Assembly: GCA_022600955.1 (NCBI GenBank)
Contig: JAHZJK010000006.1
Location: 123,643 to 187,642, forward strand
Source of the DNA: Gammaproteobacteria bacterium
GTDB taxonomy: Bacteria > Pseudomonadota > Gammaproteobacteria > Steroidobacterales > Woeseiaceae
Direction of reading: 5' to 3'
DNA length: 64,000 bases
Within the stretch, counting starts at the first letter, position 1; the number at the start of each line of letters is the position of its first letter. The position numbers and the translations under genes were made by a program. Shown piece after piece: positions 27,252-36,720 of the stretch. Under the pieces are notes generated by a model. The model was not told where the DNA came from. It saw only the letters and a list, made by a program, of their open reading frames with translations, and made no database searches.

Positions 27252-28706
27252 CTAAAGTTTGCAGATCACCGACTTCAGCTCCGTATACTCGTGCAGGCCT
27301 TCAAGGCCATTCTCACGTCCCCAACCCGACTGCTTATAGCCGCCGAAGGGTATCGCCATATCGGGTATACCGTGGCAATTCACCCAAACCAACCCTGCCT
27401 CTATGCCGCTTGCGAGCCTGTGAGCCTTGCCGACATCACTGGTCCAGATACTTGCCGCCAATCCGTATTTCGAATTATTGCTGTCGCGCAGGCATTGTTG
27501 CATGTCCTTTGCTTTCGAAGCCACCAATACCGGTCCGAACATTTCTTCCTGAACGATCGACATCGATGTATCGACATCGACTAACACTGTCGGTTCGACG
27601 TAGAACCCGTCATTAAAGTCGGAGCGATTGCCGCCGGCCACGAGGCGGGCGCCATCATTCTTTCCTTGAGCAACTGCAGCAAGTACGTTGTCAGCATGCT
27701 CGTTCGATATCAGCGGGCCAACTTGTGTCGCCTTGTCGTCAGCGAGACCTACTTTGAGTTTTTTCGCCAATTCGACAACGCCGGCAACTACCTCGTCGTA
27801 AACCGGAGCCTCAACATACAAGCGCGATCCGGCGACACACACTTGCCCGGCATTCGAGAAAATCGCTTCAGCGGCCCCTGCGATCGCTTTGTCCAGATCG
27901 GCGTCAGCGAGAACAATTACCGGTGATTTTCCACCCAGCTCAAGCGTAATTTTCTTGAGGTCGTCGAGTGCGACTTTTCCGATCTTTTTACCGGTTTCGG
28001 TCGATCCGGTGAACGACACCTTGCGCACACCGGGATGTCGAACCAAAGCCGCGCCAACCTCGGCACCTGTACCATTTACTACGTTGACGACGCCAGACGG
28101 TACTCCCGCCTCAAGCGCCAGCTCGGCGAGCCGTAATGCGGACGATGGCGTCTTTTCGTCGGGCTTCAATACTACTGAGCACCCTGCCGCCAGTGCCGGC
28201 GCCAGCTTCCATGAAGACTGTACCAGAGCGCCGTTGTACGGCGTGATCATTGCGACAACTCCGATCGGTTGCCGCAGTGTGTAGGCATGAAACTCGTCAG
28301 GCGGTGCCATCGAGAGTTGTCGCGTATTGCCTTCCAGCTTCGAGCACCACCCCGCGTGAAATCGGAAGCACTCGGCCGCAAATGGAACTTCGCCTTGCCG
28401 GGCGGAGACGAGCAATTTTCCGGCCTCGTGCATCTCAAGCCGGGCCAGCTCGTCACCGTTCTGTTCAATCAGATCGGCAAGGCGCTGCATCGCTCTGCTC
28501 CTCAACGCGGGCGGCAGGCTGCGCCAGCGACCATCCGCAAAAGAACGGCCAGCTGCCTCAACAGCGTCGTCAACGTCCGCGGCGTCAGCGGGCAGATACT
28601 CAAAAATCAGGCCGCCAGTTGAAGGATCGATGTTCTCGATTCCAGTTTTTGAGCGACCGACTCGCCTCTGACCGTCAATGTAGGCGCCGAGACCCATCTC
28701 AGCCAT
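27252..28706 (-). CDS. NAD(P)-dependent aldehyde dehydrogenase
   Basis: A 484-residue ALDH superfamily enzyme. ELGGKSPVIVLADADLD has the catalytic Glu, SNAGQVCVAGSRLYVE the nucleophilic Cys, and FTGSTETGKKIG the cofactor loop. It oxidises an aldehyde to the acid; in context indole-3-acetaldehyde or phenylacetaldehyde is plausible, delivering substrate to the CoA ligase at 14968. ATG at 28706 overlaps the aminotransferase end by eight bases; a second ATG at 28697 is the alternative start. Confidence 0.91.
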   Translation of the reverse strand: MAEMGLGAYIDGQRRVGRSKTGIENIDPSTGGLIFEYLPADAADVDDAVEAAGRSFADGRWRSLPPALRSRAMQRLADLIEQNGDELARLEMHEAGKLLVSARQGEVPFAAECFRFHAGWCSKLEGNTRQLSMAPPDEFHAYTLRQPIGVVAMITPYNGALVQSSWKLAPALAAGCSVVLKPDEKTPSSALRLAELALEAGVPSGVVNVVNGTGAEVGAALVRHPGVRKVSFTGSTETGKKIGKVALDDLKKITLELGGKSPVIVLADADLDKAIAGAAEAIFSNAGQVCVAGSRLYVEAPVYDEVVAGVVELAKKLKVGLADDKATQVGPLISNEHADNVLAAVAQGKNDGARLVAGGNRSDFNDGFYVEPTVLVDVDTSMSIVQEEMFGPVLVASKAKDMQQCLRDSNNSKYGLAASIWTSDVGKAHRLASGIEAGLVWVNCHGIPDMAIPFGGYKQSGWGRENGLEGLHEYTELKSVICKL

Positions 28707-29820
28707 TGACGTAGTTCCGCAGTACGCGAATCACCGCCTCGTTTTCGTCATCATTACCGACAGTCAGCCGCAGACATCTGTCGTCGCTTGCAGGTCTGGG
28801 AATGATTCCGTTTGCTCTCAGATATTCACCCGCGTCGTTCGCCGATTTTCCATCGATGTTCTCAAAATGCAGCAGGTAAAAGTTCGCGACGCTCGGCACA
28901 ACGTGAACCCCCAGCGCACCCAGTTCGTCCTGAAAGCGCACCTGCCAGCGACTGTTGTGGGCCACAACTCGATTGACATGATCGAAATCCTGCACAGCCG
29001 CCTCCGCGGCAGCGAGCGCCGCAATGCTGGTATTGAACGGCGTACGAAGCCGATTCACGATTTCTACGATCGGTGCGGGCCCATACGCCCATCCAATTCG
29101 CAGACCGGCAAGTCCGTACATCTTCGAGAATGTTCTTGTCATGATCACATTGGTCGAATTTTCAACCCACCGCGTGCCGGCATTGTAGTCCTCTTTTTCT
29201 ACATACTCCGCATAAGCGCCATCCAGGATGACAACGATATCGCGCGGAACTGACGCGATCAGGCGATCAATCTCGTCTTGACTATTGTACGTACCGGTCG
29301 GATTGTTTGGATTGGCAATCGCGATCATCTTGGTCTTGGGCGTGATTCTCGCAAGCACGGCATCAATGTTCGTTCTGAACTCTTCCTCTGGCGCCAAGAC
29401 AATCTTCGCTCCCTGTGCCTTGCCGTAGATCGAGCACATTACGAAGTGATTCTCAGACAAGAGCAATTCGTCACCAGGCCCGACAAAACATCGAGTCAAT
29501 AGTCCAATGAGTTCTTCGGACCCATTACCACAAACAATCCTGCTTGCATCCAGTCCGTAAACGTCGGCAATTGCTTCGCGCAATCGAGTCTGCGAGCCAT
29601 CCGGGTAACGATGCAAATCATTGGCGACAGTCATGAATGCAGTAACAGCTGCCGGACTGGGTCCGAAACATCCTTCATTACTCGAGAGCTTGATCACTTT
29701 CGACTGACCTTTGATCGCACTTTGCCCCTGTTTGTAGGGAGAAATTGCCTGATACTGAGGCAGCGGCTGCGGGGCACTGGCTGCGCCGGGATTAGTTGCT
29801 GCCTGAGGTGTTTGTGACAT
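28699..29820 (-). CDS. PLP aminotransferase, HisC-like (class I/II fold)
   Basis: A 373-residue fold-type I aminotransferase. NPNNPTGTYNS, ILDGAYAEYV and TFSKMYGLAGLRIGW (PLP lysine) match the histidinol-phosphate/aromatic aminotransferase group. A lone hisC-like gene beside ALDH and IorAB, away from his genes, suggests an aromatic amino acid as substrate (for example tryptophan to indolepyruvate). ATG at 29820 has AGGA upstream; an in-frame ATG at 29838 is weaker. First gene of its operon, divergent from the manD-like gene. Confidence 0.87.
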   Translation of the reverse strand: MSQTPQAATNPGAASAPQPLPQYQAISPYKQGQSAIKGQSKVIKLSSNEGCFGPSPAAVTAFMTVANDLHRYPDGSQTRLREAIADVYGLDASRIVCGNGSEELIGLLTRCFVGPGDELLLSENHFVMCSIYGKAQGAKIVLAPEEEFRTNIDAVLARITPKTKMIAIANPNNPTGTYNSQDEIDRLIASVPRDIVVILDGAYAEYVEKEDYNAGTRWVENSTNVIMTRTFSKMYGLAGLRIGWAYGPAPIVEIVNRLRTPFNTSIAALAAAEAAVQDFDHVNRVVAHNSRWQVRFQDELGALGVHVVPSVANFYLLHFENIDGKSANDAGEYLRANGIIPRPASDDRCLRLTVGNDDENEAVIRVLRNYVNG

Positions 29821-29856
29821 CCGGAGATCCTGTTGCATATAGCTTGAGATTATTTT

Positions 29857-29870
29857 GTTTAAGTATAAAC
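29857..29870. promoter_or_regulatory. Operator-like palindrome D
   Basis: GTTTAAGTATAAAC in the divergent region between the aminotransferase and manD-like genes, 37-50 bases before the aminotransferase ATG. Confidence 0.7.
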
Positions 29871-29935
29871 TAAATTGCTTCGGCTAGCCAAGAAACCAGG
29901 CATCGGCAGCCCTCATAATGATAGACTTCTTTTTT

Positions 29936-29949
29936 GTTTATATATAAAC
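29936..29949. promoter_or_regulatory. Operator-like perfect palindrome E
   Basis: GTTTATATATAAAC, perfect 14-bp palindrome 73-86 bases before the manD-like ATG; second copy in this divergent promoter region. Confidence 0.8.
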
Positions 29950-30021
29950 TTATTGCTTACGCGACGATCTGTCTCGGACAGTTTTATGCGTCCGAGACAA
30001 GCGCTAACTTACTGAGTTTTA

Positions 30022-31230
30022 ATGAAAATAACAGACGTTAAGGTTATTGTTACCAGCCCGGGAAGGAACTTCGTTACAGTCAAAATAGTGACGGACGAAG
30101 GTCTGCACGGGATTGGCGACGCAACCCTCAATGGTCGCGAACTTGCTGTTGCGAGTTATCTGCAGGACCACCTGGCCCCTTGCCTGATTGGCCGGGACCC
30201 GATGCAGTCCGAGGACATTTGGCAATACCTGTACCGTGGCGCATATTGGCGACGCGGACCAGTGACAATGACAGCAATTGCCGCGATCGACGTAGCCTTA
30301 TGGGACATCAAGGCAAAGGCTGCCGGCCTGCCCCTTTATCAGTTACTCGGTGGCCGTTCGAGGTCCGGGGTAATGGTGTACGGTCACGCGAATGGCAGCG
30401 ACATTTCAGAAGCCTGCGATGAAGTGCAGAAGTACGTTGAACTCGGTTATCGAGCCGTTCGCGCGCAGTGTGGTGTGCCTGGTCTCGACAGCACATACGG
30501 AGTCTCCGGCGATAAAATGTATTATGAGCCTGCCGATTCCGATCTTCCATCCGAGAATACCTGGTCGACCAGCAAGTACCTGAATCATGTTCCCAGTCTT
30601 TTTGCCGAACTGCGAGATCGATTCGGTGAAGACCTTCATCTTCTTCATGACGTCCACCACCGACTCACACCCATTGAGGCTGGCCGCCTGGGTCGATCAC
30701 TGGAACCGTTCAAGTTGTTCTGGCTTGAGGACGCTGTTGTCGCTGAAAATCAGGAAGGCTTCCGGTTGATTCGGTCAAACACAGTCACGCCGCTGGCCGT
30801 CGGCGAAGTCTTCAATTCGATTTGGGACTGCAAGACACTGATTGAAGAACAGCTGATTGACTACATTCGCGCCACCGTGGTGCACGCCGGCGGTATTACA
30901 CATTTGCGCCGAATCGCTGATTTCGCATCGCTGTACAATGTCAGGACCGGTTGTCACGGAGCGACTGACCTCTCGCCTGTCACAATGGGCGCCGCTTTAC
31001 ACTTCGATACCTGGGTACCAAATTTCGGTATCCAGGAATACATGCGCCACACTCCGGAAACCGACAACGTTTTCCCGCACGACTATCAATTCAGGGATGG
31101 CTACCTGCACGCTGGTGAGACGCCAGGTCACGGCGTCGACATCGACGAGGAGCTTGCACGACAATACCCTTATCAACGGGCGTACTTGCCTGTAAACAGG
31201 CTGTCTGATGGCACGATGTGGAACTGGTAA
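30022..31230 (+). CDS. manD: Enolase-superfamily D-mannonate dehydratase-like protein (ManD/RspA)
   Basis: A 402-residue protein of exactly ManD length. The acid residues and bases of the family are present: LLHDVHHRL (metal Asp, His), FWLEDAV (Glu), AVGEVFNS (Glu) and [10 protein letters not shown] (His), with the C-terminus MWNW. ManD dehydrates D-mannonate, but many relatives have low activity and unknown roles (RspA type). Here the gene heads an operon with an FAD oxidoreductase and a carbon-nitrogen hydrolase and lies opposite the aromatic aminotransferase, with two operator copies between, so a sugar-acid role is uncertain. Confidence 0.88.
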   Translation: MKITDVKVIVTSPGRNFVTVKIVTDEGLHGIGDATLNGRELAVASYLQDHLAPCLIGRDPMQSEDIWQYLYRGAYWRRGPVTMTAIAAIDVALWDIKAKAAGLPLYQLLGGRSRSGVMVYGHANGSDISEACDEVQKYVELGYRAVRAQCGVPGLDSTYGVSGDKMYYEPADSDLPSENTWSTSKYLNHVPSLFAELRDRFGEDLHLLHDVHHRLTPIEAGRLGRSLEPFKLFWLEDAVVAENQEGFRLIRSNTVTPLAVGEVFNSIWDCKTLIEEQLIDYIRATVVHAGGITHLRRIADFASLYNVRTGCHGATDLSPVTMGAALHFDTWVPNFGIQEYMRHTPETDNVFPHDYQFRDGYLHAGETPGHGVDIDEELARQYPYQRAYLPVNRLSDGTMWNW

Positions 31231-32813
31231 TGAGTGATTCCGATTACGAAGTTGTTATCGCCGGTGGTGGCCACAATGCGCTCGCGTGTGCAGCGTTGCT
31301 GGTCAAAAACGGTGTTCGAACCCTGGTTCTGGAACGCAATGACTGGGTTGGTGGGGGCGTACTCACTCGAGAGGTAACGCTGCCCGGCTTCAAGCATGAC
31401 CTGTACGGCTCATCTCACGTCTGGGTCCATCTCAACCCTGCATTTCGCAATGAGCTACAGCCTGAACTCGAAAAATACGGACTCAAGTACATATGGTCAG
31501 ATGACCATATAACCGGACATCCCAACCTCGATGGTCAGGGAATCATTGTCTACAAAGACGTTGATAAGACCTGCGACACAATAGCCGAATACTCTGGAAA
31601 AGACGCAAAACGGTATAAGGAAATCTACAACGAATTCGCCGAGATCGAGGCTGGCGTCATAAAGGGTATGTTCTCGCCTCCGGCGCCGCCCAGCCATATG
31701 TATCAGGCACTGGAGAACAATAGTGAAGGGTTGCGTCGGCTACGCGATTATCACCTGAGCTCCAGAGCATTCACGTTCAAAAACTTTGAAAACCCACATG
31801 TCCGTGCATTTATTCTGGGCTGGGCAACCGCACCGCAAACGTTGCCGGACCAGGAAGCTACGGCGCAGGGCTTCTACGTCATGATTCCGAGCATTCACTA
31901 CTATGGCCAGTCGATACCGGAAGGCGGCAGCGGAATGTTATCGGTGTCAATGCAACGCTATATCGACGACAACGGCGGCAAGGTAATCACTGGAGCAACT
32001 GTTGATCGCTTTATTATCGAGAAGGGTGAGTGCAAGGGCCTACAGCTCGCTGACGGAACCGAAATACGCGCTCGCCGCGCCGTCGTCACAGCACTGGACC
32101 CACAACAGACGTTTCTGCGTTGTATGCGGGAAGATGAGGTCGACGTCCGAATTCGCGACATCGTTAAGAATTTCTCGTTCGGAAACGTAACTATTGCCCG
32201 TGCTCACTACGCCCTGCACGAGTCTCCGGAGTTCAAGAATGGACCCGACATGACTGCAACACCATTCCAACGTATTTTCGGCAGCGTCGCCGACATCGAC
32301 AAGCAATACAGTGAAATCGCCGCTGGCATACCGCCGACGGACCCGTTCCTTTGGTCTGCCTGCTGGACGAAAATGGACCCGACTCGTGCACCGGACGGCA
32401 AGCACACGATAATTTTCGATACATTTGTACCAATCGAGCTCACCAACAACGAAGACTGGGAAGAGATCGCTCCCGACTACATTCGGGATGTCTTGCTAAG
32501 AAACCTGCGGCGCCATACGAGCAACATGACAGATGACAATATTATGGCCGAGTTCATCGACACCGGCCCGAACCTAGCGCGATCCAACTGGTCGTTTGTA
32601 AACGGCTCCACCACTGGCGGCGAGAGGATCATGGCACAGAATGGTTGTTTTCGACCGATACCCGGATTCGCAGACTACCGGTCGCCAATCGTTAATCTCT
32701 ACATGGCTGGACCGTCCTGTCACCCTGGCGGCGGGATTTGTGCCATGGGCACCAACACAGCTACGGCAATGCTGGAAGATTTTGGAATACTGGACCCTGC
32801 AGATAATTTCTAA
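31230..32813 (+). CDS. Phytoene-desaturase-like FAD-dependent oxidoreductase
   Basis: A 527-residue NAD(P)/FAD oxidoreductase of the CrtI/COG1233 type: VVIAGGGHNALACAALLVKNG binding site shortened here to GGGHNALA, ERNDWVGGG next to it, and the C-terminal GPSCHPGGGICAMGTN flavin motif. It would desaturate or oxidise a small hydrophobic substrate. There is no carotenoid gene nearby, so carotenoid work is unlikely. ATG at 31230 overlaps the manD stop (TAATG), so the two are translationally coupled. Confidence 0.86.
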   Translation: MSDSDYEVVIAGGGHNALACAALLVKNGVRTLVLERNDWVGGGVLTREVTLPGFKHDLYGSSHVWVHLNPAFRNELQPELEKYGLKYIWSDDHITGHPNLDGQGIIVYKDVDKTCDTIAEYSGKDAKRYKEIYNEFAEIEAGVIKGMFSPPAPPSHMYQALENNSEGLRRLRDYHLSSRAFTFKNFENPHVRAFILGWATAPQTLPDQEATAQGFYVMIPSIHYYGQSIPEGGSGMLSVSMQRYIDDNGGKVITGATVDRFIIEKGECKGLQLADGTEIRARRAVVTALDPQQTFLRCMREDEVDVRIRDIVKNFSFGNVTIARAHYALHESPEFKNGPDMTATPFQRIFGSVADIDKQYSEIAAGIPPTDPFLWSACWTKMDPTRAPDGKHTIIFDTFVPIELTNNEDWEEIAPDYIRDVLLRNLRRHTSNMTDDNIMAEFIDTGPNLARSNWSFVNGSTTGGERIMAQNGCFRPIPGFADYRSPIVNLYMAGPSCHPGGGICAMGTNTATAMLEDFGILDPADNF

Positions 32814-32838
32814 GGGCCAAAACTACAATAGGTGAAAC

Positions 32839-33996
32839 ATGGGAAAACCAATCGAAAAATACACGGCGCTCGTTATCCAGCCAGAAGTTACGGTTGCTGA
32901 GGATCGCGACGGAATCAAACAAAACCTGGATCGCGTTCTCAACATGATCGATTTCGGTGTTGGTTACTTTTGGGAGGTACCTGTCAAGTTGGTCGTCCTG
33001 CCCGAGTATTTTTTGCAGGGCGTCACGACACCCGGCAAGGGTGAGCACGGCATCGAATCTTTCATGAAAAAAGCGATCACGATTCCTGGCCCGGAGATGG
33101 ACGCGCTAGGCAAGAAAGCGCAGGAGTACGGCCTCTATATTGCAGGTGGCGGTGTCATCGAAAAGCTTGATGAGTTTCCGGATCGCTGGTTCAACGCTGC
33201 CTTTATCATCGGGCCAAGTGGCGACGTTGAACTCAAGTATCACAAGTGGCACATTCCTGCCTCAATCGGCCTTGGCACGAGCCCTCACGATATTTTCGAC
33301 GAGTACAAAGAGAAGCTTGGCGCGAGCATCGAAACCCTGTTTCCAGTCATTGATACACCGATCGGCAAGCTGGGGACGATGACGTGCCACGACGGTTGCA
33401 CGCCGGAGGTTTCTCGTGCGCTGGGTTACAACGGCTGCGAAGTCATATGTCACCCGGTCGCCTTGCAGGAAGTCGAAGGAGTATCGGATCCTTGGGATTT
33501 TTGGAAATTTACGCGCAAGGCACGGGCACACGACAACATGTGCTATTTGCTCGGTTCCAACTGGGGCAGCGTCAACTACGACTATTACCCACAAGCGTTT
33601 TGCCCAGGCAATTCATTCATCATCGACTACACCGGGATGATGGTTCGTGAAGCGCCATACCCGGTCGAACAGGTTATCGGAGCAACGATCGATATCGAGG
33701 GGCTGCGGGAACACCGATCACGCGCGAATCACAATACCTGGATCGACGTTCGTACAGAGGCCTTCCAGGAAATCTATAACAATCCGATCTACCCGCCGAA
33801 CCAGTTTCCGTCGGGCAAGCCGCCGCGGACGCTGTCAGACAAGCTCGGACCTGCACGACAGGTTCTCGATCAATTGTATGCTCGCGGCCAATTCATGCCT
33901 CCGGCAGGAAAGACCGTAGAGGAAATGTCCGGAATTCTAGAGCAGCGAATTCGCTACGCTCAAGACACCGGCCGCATGCGAAAACCTGAAGATTGA
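32839..33996 (+). CDS. Nitrilase-superfamily carbon-nitrogen hydrolase
   Basis: A 385-residue nitrilase-fold enzyme. The Glu-Lys-Cys triad is visible as LPEYF, KYHKWH and TMTCHDG. It cleaves an amide or nitrile C-N bond. The length and C-terminal extension resemble amidases of the aliphatic amidase/formamidase type more than true nitrilases. Good ribosome site AGGTGAAAC before ATG 32839. Third gene of the manD-like operon; an indole-acetamide or formamide-type substrate would suit the region but is conjecture. Confidence 0.87.
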   Translation: MGKPIEKYTALVIQPEVTVAEDRDGIKQNLDRVLNMIDFGVGYFWEVPVKLVVLPEYFLQGVTTPGKGEHGIESFMKKAITIPGPEMDALGKKAQEYGLYIAGGGVIEKLDEFPDRWFNAAFIIGPSGDVELKYHKWHIPASIGLGTSPHDIFDEYKEKLGASIETLFPVIDTPIGKLGTMTCHDGCTPEVSRALGYNGCEVICHPVALQEVEGVSDPWDFWKFTRKARAHDNMCYLLGSNWGSVNYDYYPQAFCPGNSFIIDYTGMMVREAPYPVEQVIGATIDIEGLREHRSRANHNTWIDVRTEAFQEIYNNPIYPPNQFPSGKPPRTLSDKLGPARQVLDQLYARGQFMPPAGKTVEEMSGILEQRIRYAQDTGRMRKPED

Positions 33997-34005
33997 GGCC
34001 ATCAA

Positions 34006-34287
34006 ATGAGAGTAATAAGCAAACTCGCTCAAATCGATTTTCAGTTCGGCAAGATCGGGCGCGATGGCAATTTATTGGTTATTGAGAGTGACCCGGAAGC
34101 CAAAATGCCATCCACCGTGTATGTTTCGCCACAGGATGTCATTGAGTTTTTGAAACGCTTTCTTGTCAGCCCTCGCGCCATCGTATTTGTTCTGGGCATG
34201 CCCTATTTTCTGTACCGATGGAAAAAGCAGGGTCAGGGTAATTCGAAAGCCGGAAAACAACGCAAACGCGAATGGCCGACAGTCTAG
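34006..34287 (+). CDS. Small protein of unknown function with one C-terminal membrane segment
   Basis: A 93-residue product I do not recognise. Residues ~1-55 are a soluble part (VYVSPQDVIEFLKRF), followed by a hydrophobic stretch AIVFVLGMPYFLYRW and a strongly basic tail. ATG at 34006 has GAGG upstream and starts ten bases after the carbon-nitrogen hydrolase stop, so it is probably the last gene of that operon. No family assignment. Confidence 0.62.
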   Translation: MRVISKLAQIDFQFGKIGRDGNLLVIESDPEAKMPSTVYVSPQDVIEFLKRFLVSPRAIVFVLGMPYFLYRWKKQGQGNSKAGKQRKREWPTV

Positions 34288-34293
34288 TCGGCC
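34274..34293. terminator. Hairpin at convergent gene ends
   Basis: GGCCGAC AGTCTA GTCGGCC, a 7-bp stem overlapping the stop of the small ORF and lying just before the DadA-like gene end. No clear T tract. Confidence 0.4.
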
Positions 34294-34297
34294 GTTG

Positions 34298-35554
34298 TCA
34301 GGAAAATCGAGCAATCGAGTACGGCGCAACATCAATCTCGGGCGTCTCATCAATGATCATCTGTGCGGATAGTCGTCCAGTGATTGCTGCCTGCGTCATT
34401 CCTACGTGACCATGGCCAAATGCGTATGTGACATTGTGACACGATGGACTGTTGCCAATAATCGGCAGTCCGTCGGGTGACGACGGCCGATTACCCATCC
34501 ATTGTTCTCGGTTGCTGGTGTCGATCGAAGGAAAATAATCTCTGAAAGCGCTTTCAAGAATATCAGCACGTTGATAATTCGGCGCTGTGTCGAAGTCCGC
34601 GAGTTCGACTGTTCCCCCAAGACGTAAGCCTTCGTTCATCGGGGTTGCCACGAACTCGTCATCAGGAAACAACAAGAGGTTTTGAATGTCGCAATCGCTT
34701 AGTCGAATCGTTGTTGCGTAGCCTCGTTCGCTATCCAGGGGTACAGAATCGCCTACGTCAGCGCACAACGCTCCGGACCACGCGCCTGCGGCGATTGTGA
34801 GATGATCAAAAAAATGTGTTTCGCCACTAGCCAACAGCAAGTGCTCAGCAACATTGTCATTTCTGTCAATCCTCATGACTTCATCGCAAATGAATTGAAC
34901 ACCTCTGCGGCGAAGCTGTTCGTGTAGCCCTCGCAGTAATTCTGCGGGGCTCTTCCAGAATTTGATGCCAGGAACAGAAATACCATGTTCGATTGACGGA
35001 TTCAGAGATGTCAATCGCTCTCTCAAATCAGACTTCGTTAACAACGTGCATTCTTCCCCCTGGTCTCTGAACAAATGCCAACGGGCGTTCCAGTCATCGT
35101 CCATGCGCCGCTCGCTTTTGTACAAAACCAGGGTGCCATTGCTGCTAATTAGCCGTTCGAGCCCTGAATCCTTTAGCAATTCCAGGTGCGCCGCATGCGC
35201 TCGCGACATAAGAGCCTGCTGCGCTGAAATAACGTGCTCGGTGTGACCGGGTGTAATCGCCGAGCGCAGAAACCGGCCGAGCCACGGAGCCAGGCTTGGG
35301 ATACTCCGGGGACGCAGAGTAAATGCTGCGAGTGGATCCAGCATCCAGGATACGCCGCGAAACACGTTCTTGAGAGTCGCGAGAGGTCGAACCTCGCAGG
35401 TTGCGAAGCCTCCCATGTTGCCGCATGACGCGTTGTCGTAGCGATGGAGGGATTTATCAATCAGTACGATGTTTGCATCAGGCCGCAGGGCTTTCAGATT
35501 CATCGCGACACAGGAGCCTACAATTCCTGCACCGACAATGGTAAAACGCTGCAT
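34298..35554 (-). CDS. FAD-dependent D-amino-acid dehydrogenase-like (DadA/DAO family)
   Basis: A 418-residue DAO-family flavoenzyme: TIVGAGIVGSCVAMNL dinucleotide fold, NASCGNMGGF after the second strand, and C-terminal GNRPSSPDGLPIIGNS. It oxidises an amino or imino acid, probably a D-amino acid. ATG at 35554 starts seven bases after the MFS stop. It is the last gene in the TonB-sulfatase-tricorn-amidohydrolase-MFS operon, consistent with use of imported peptides or amino-acid conjugates. Confidence 0.86.
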   Translation of the reverse strand: MQRFTIVGAGIVGSCVAMNLKALRPDANIVLIDKSLHRYDNASCGNMGGFATCEVRPLATLKNVFRGVSWMLDPLAAFTLRPRSIPSLAPWLGRFLRSAITPGHTEHVISAQQALMSRAHAAHLELLKDSGLERLISSNGTLVLYKSERRMDDDWNARWHLFRDQGEECTLLTKSDLRERLTSLNPSIEHGISVPGIKFWKSPAELLRGLHEQLRRRGVQFICDEVMRIDRNDNVAEHLLLASGETHFFDHLTIAAGAWSGALCADVGDSVPLDSERGYATTIRLSDCDIQNLLLFPDDEFVATPMNEGLRLGGTVELADFDTAPNYQRADILESAFRDYFPSIDTSNREQWMGNRPSSPDGLPIIGNSPSCHNVTYAFGHGHVGMTQAAITGRLSAQMIIDETPEIDVAPYSIARFS

Positions 35555-35561
35555 CGCTCGA

Positions 35562-36716
35562 CTACTTGCGCATCGCCGCAACGACTGGCAAAAACAGCAA
35601 CATCGTTGCAACAAACGCTGCAGTCCCGAGCCATAGTACGTTTGTGTAGCTTTCGGCGGTTACTATTAGTCCCGCGATAAGGGGTCCGGTCGCTTGCCCG
35701 GCTGTGTGCAATGCACCGGACAGAACAGTTAGCCGCGAACTATCGTCCAGTTCGGCGGCAAACCCGAGCACGTAGGGGTGGCCAAGATTGTTGCCATAGT
35801 TGAACAGGCACGCGGCGACCGTATAGCTAAGCGCTCCAGGTACATTGAACAAGAGCCCAATTGAAGTCAGGGCAAATATCATTGCTGCAAGCAGTGGCCA
35901 CACCCTGCCTAACCTGAGATCCAGCCAACCTGCTGTCGCGCCGCCCGCGACGCCCGCAATCAAAGACAAGGACAGCGCGCTTGCTATGCCCGCCAGATCA
36001 ATACCTTGCTGCAGCCCCAGGCGTTCGAGAAATGACCAGACACCACCCTGACCAACAAAGTATACGTAGTTAGCAACTATCAGGAACGCCAGCGGAACAG
36101 CGGCGATAGCAAAACCACCGGGGCTGCTTTTCACAGCCGCATCTTGCGTGCCTGCTCCCGCAACGCGGTGCTTCTGCACCCAAACCGAGCCTGCCAACGC
36201 GATCACAGCGTACAGGCATAAGTTAACGAATAGCCCCGTAACTCCTGCCGCCTCAAGAAATAGCGGAAGGATGCGAACATTGATCGCTCCAATTGTCAGT
36301 GACACCGCAAAGTAAAGTCCGAAGTTTCGATTCGGCCGGCGCGTTTTGCCGAGCAGACCGAAACCGAGGGCCAGCAATGCTCCTTCCAGTGCTCCAACAA
36401 CTATGCGCAACAACAGCAGAGAATCATAAGCGGGTGCGTAGATACACAATAGATTGCATGCGACAACCAACACCAGCAATCGCTGAGCCCACTTGCGGCA
36501 CGAAACTCTGTGAATCCAGAAAAAAGCTAGCGCATTGGAAATCGCCAGCGCGAAAATCTCAACTGACAGCAGCCGTCCAGCTTCTGCGGCACTGAAACCC
36601 AGGTGGTCGATATATCCGCCAACCAAAAATGGCGCAATCGAAAAGGTGGCGACCGCTGTTTTCGCCAGCAGTATGCTGGCGAGAATCCCCTTCCACTCAG
36701 GCTCTGACGCACTCAC
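35562..36716 (-). CDS. Major facilitator superfamily transporter
   Basis: A 384-residue, roughly 11-12 helix MFS protein, shorter than the AAHS transporter at 5457. Helix 1-2 reads FSIAPFLVGGYIDHLGFS, with further hydrophobic helices to the end. Starts with GTG at 36716 five bases after the amidohydrolase stop. Inner-membrane transport of the product made by the periplasmic hydrolases encoded upstream is likely; the substrate is unknown. Confidence 0.85.
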   Translation of the reverse strand: MSASEPEWKGILASILLAKTAVATFSIAPFLVGGYIDHLGFSAAEAGRLLSVEIFALAISNALAFFWIHRVSCRKWAQRLLVLVVACNLLCIYAPAYDSLLLLRIVVGALEGALLALGFGLLGKTRRPNRNFGLYFAVSLTIGAINVRILPLFLEAAGVTGLFVNLCLYAVIALAGSVWVQKHRVAGAGTQDAAVKSSPGGFAIAAVPLAFLIVANYVYFVGQGGVWSFLERLGLQQGIDLAGIASALSLSLIAGVAGGATAGWLDLRLGRVWPLLAAMIFALTSIGLLFNVPGALSYTVAACLFNYGNNLGHPYVLGFAAELDDSSRLTVLSGALHTAGQATGPLIAGLIVTAESYTNVLWLGTAAFVATMLLFLPVVAAMRK

Positions 36717-36720
36717 CTTG

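Noticed and set aside
28699..29820. Histidine biosynthesis hisC
   Set aside because: No other his gene is near; the gene is in an operon with ALDH and a MarR regulator beside IorAB.
29936..29949. AT palindrome as a simple -10 promoter element
   Set aside because: The palindrome is 14 bp, perfect, and recurs in the same form at nine other promoter regions; plain promoter boxes are not expected to be symmetric.
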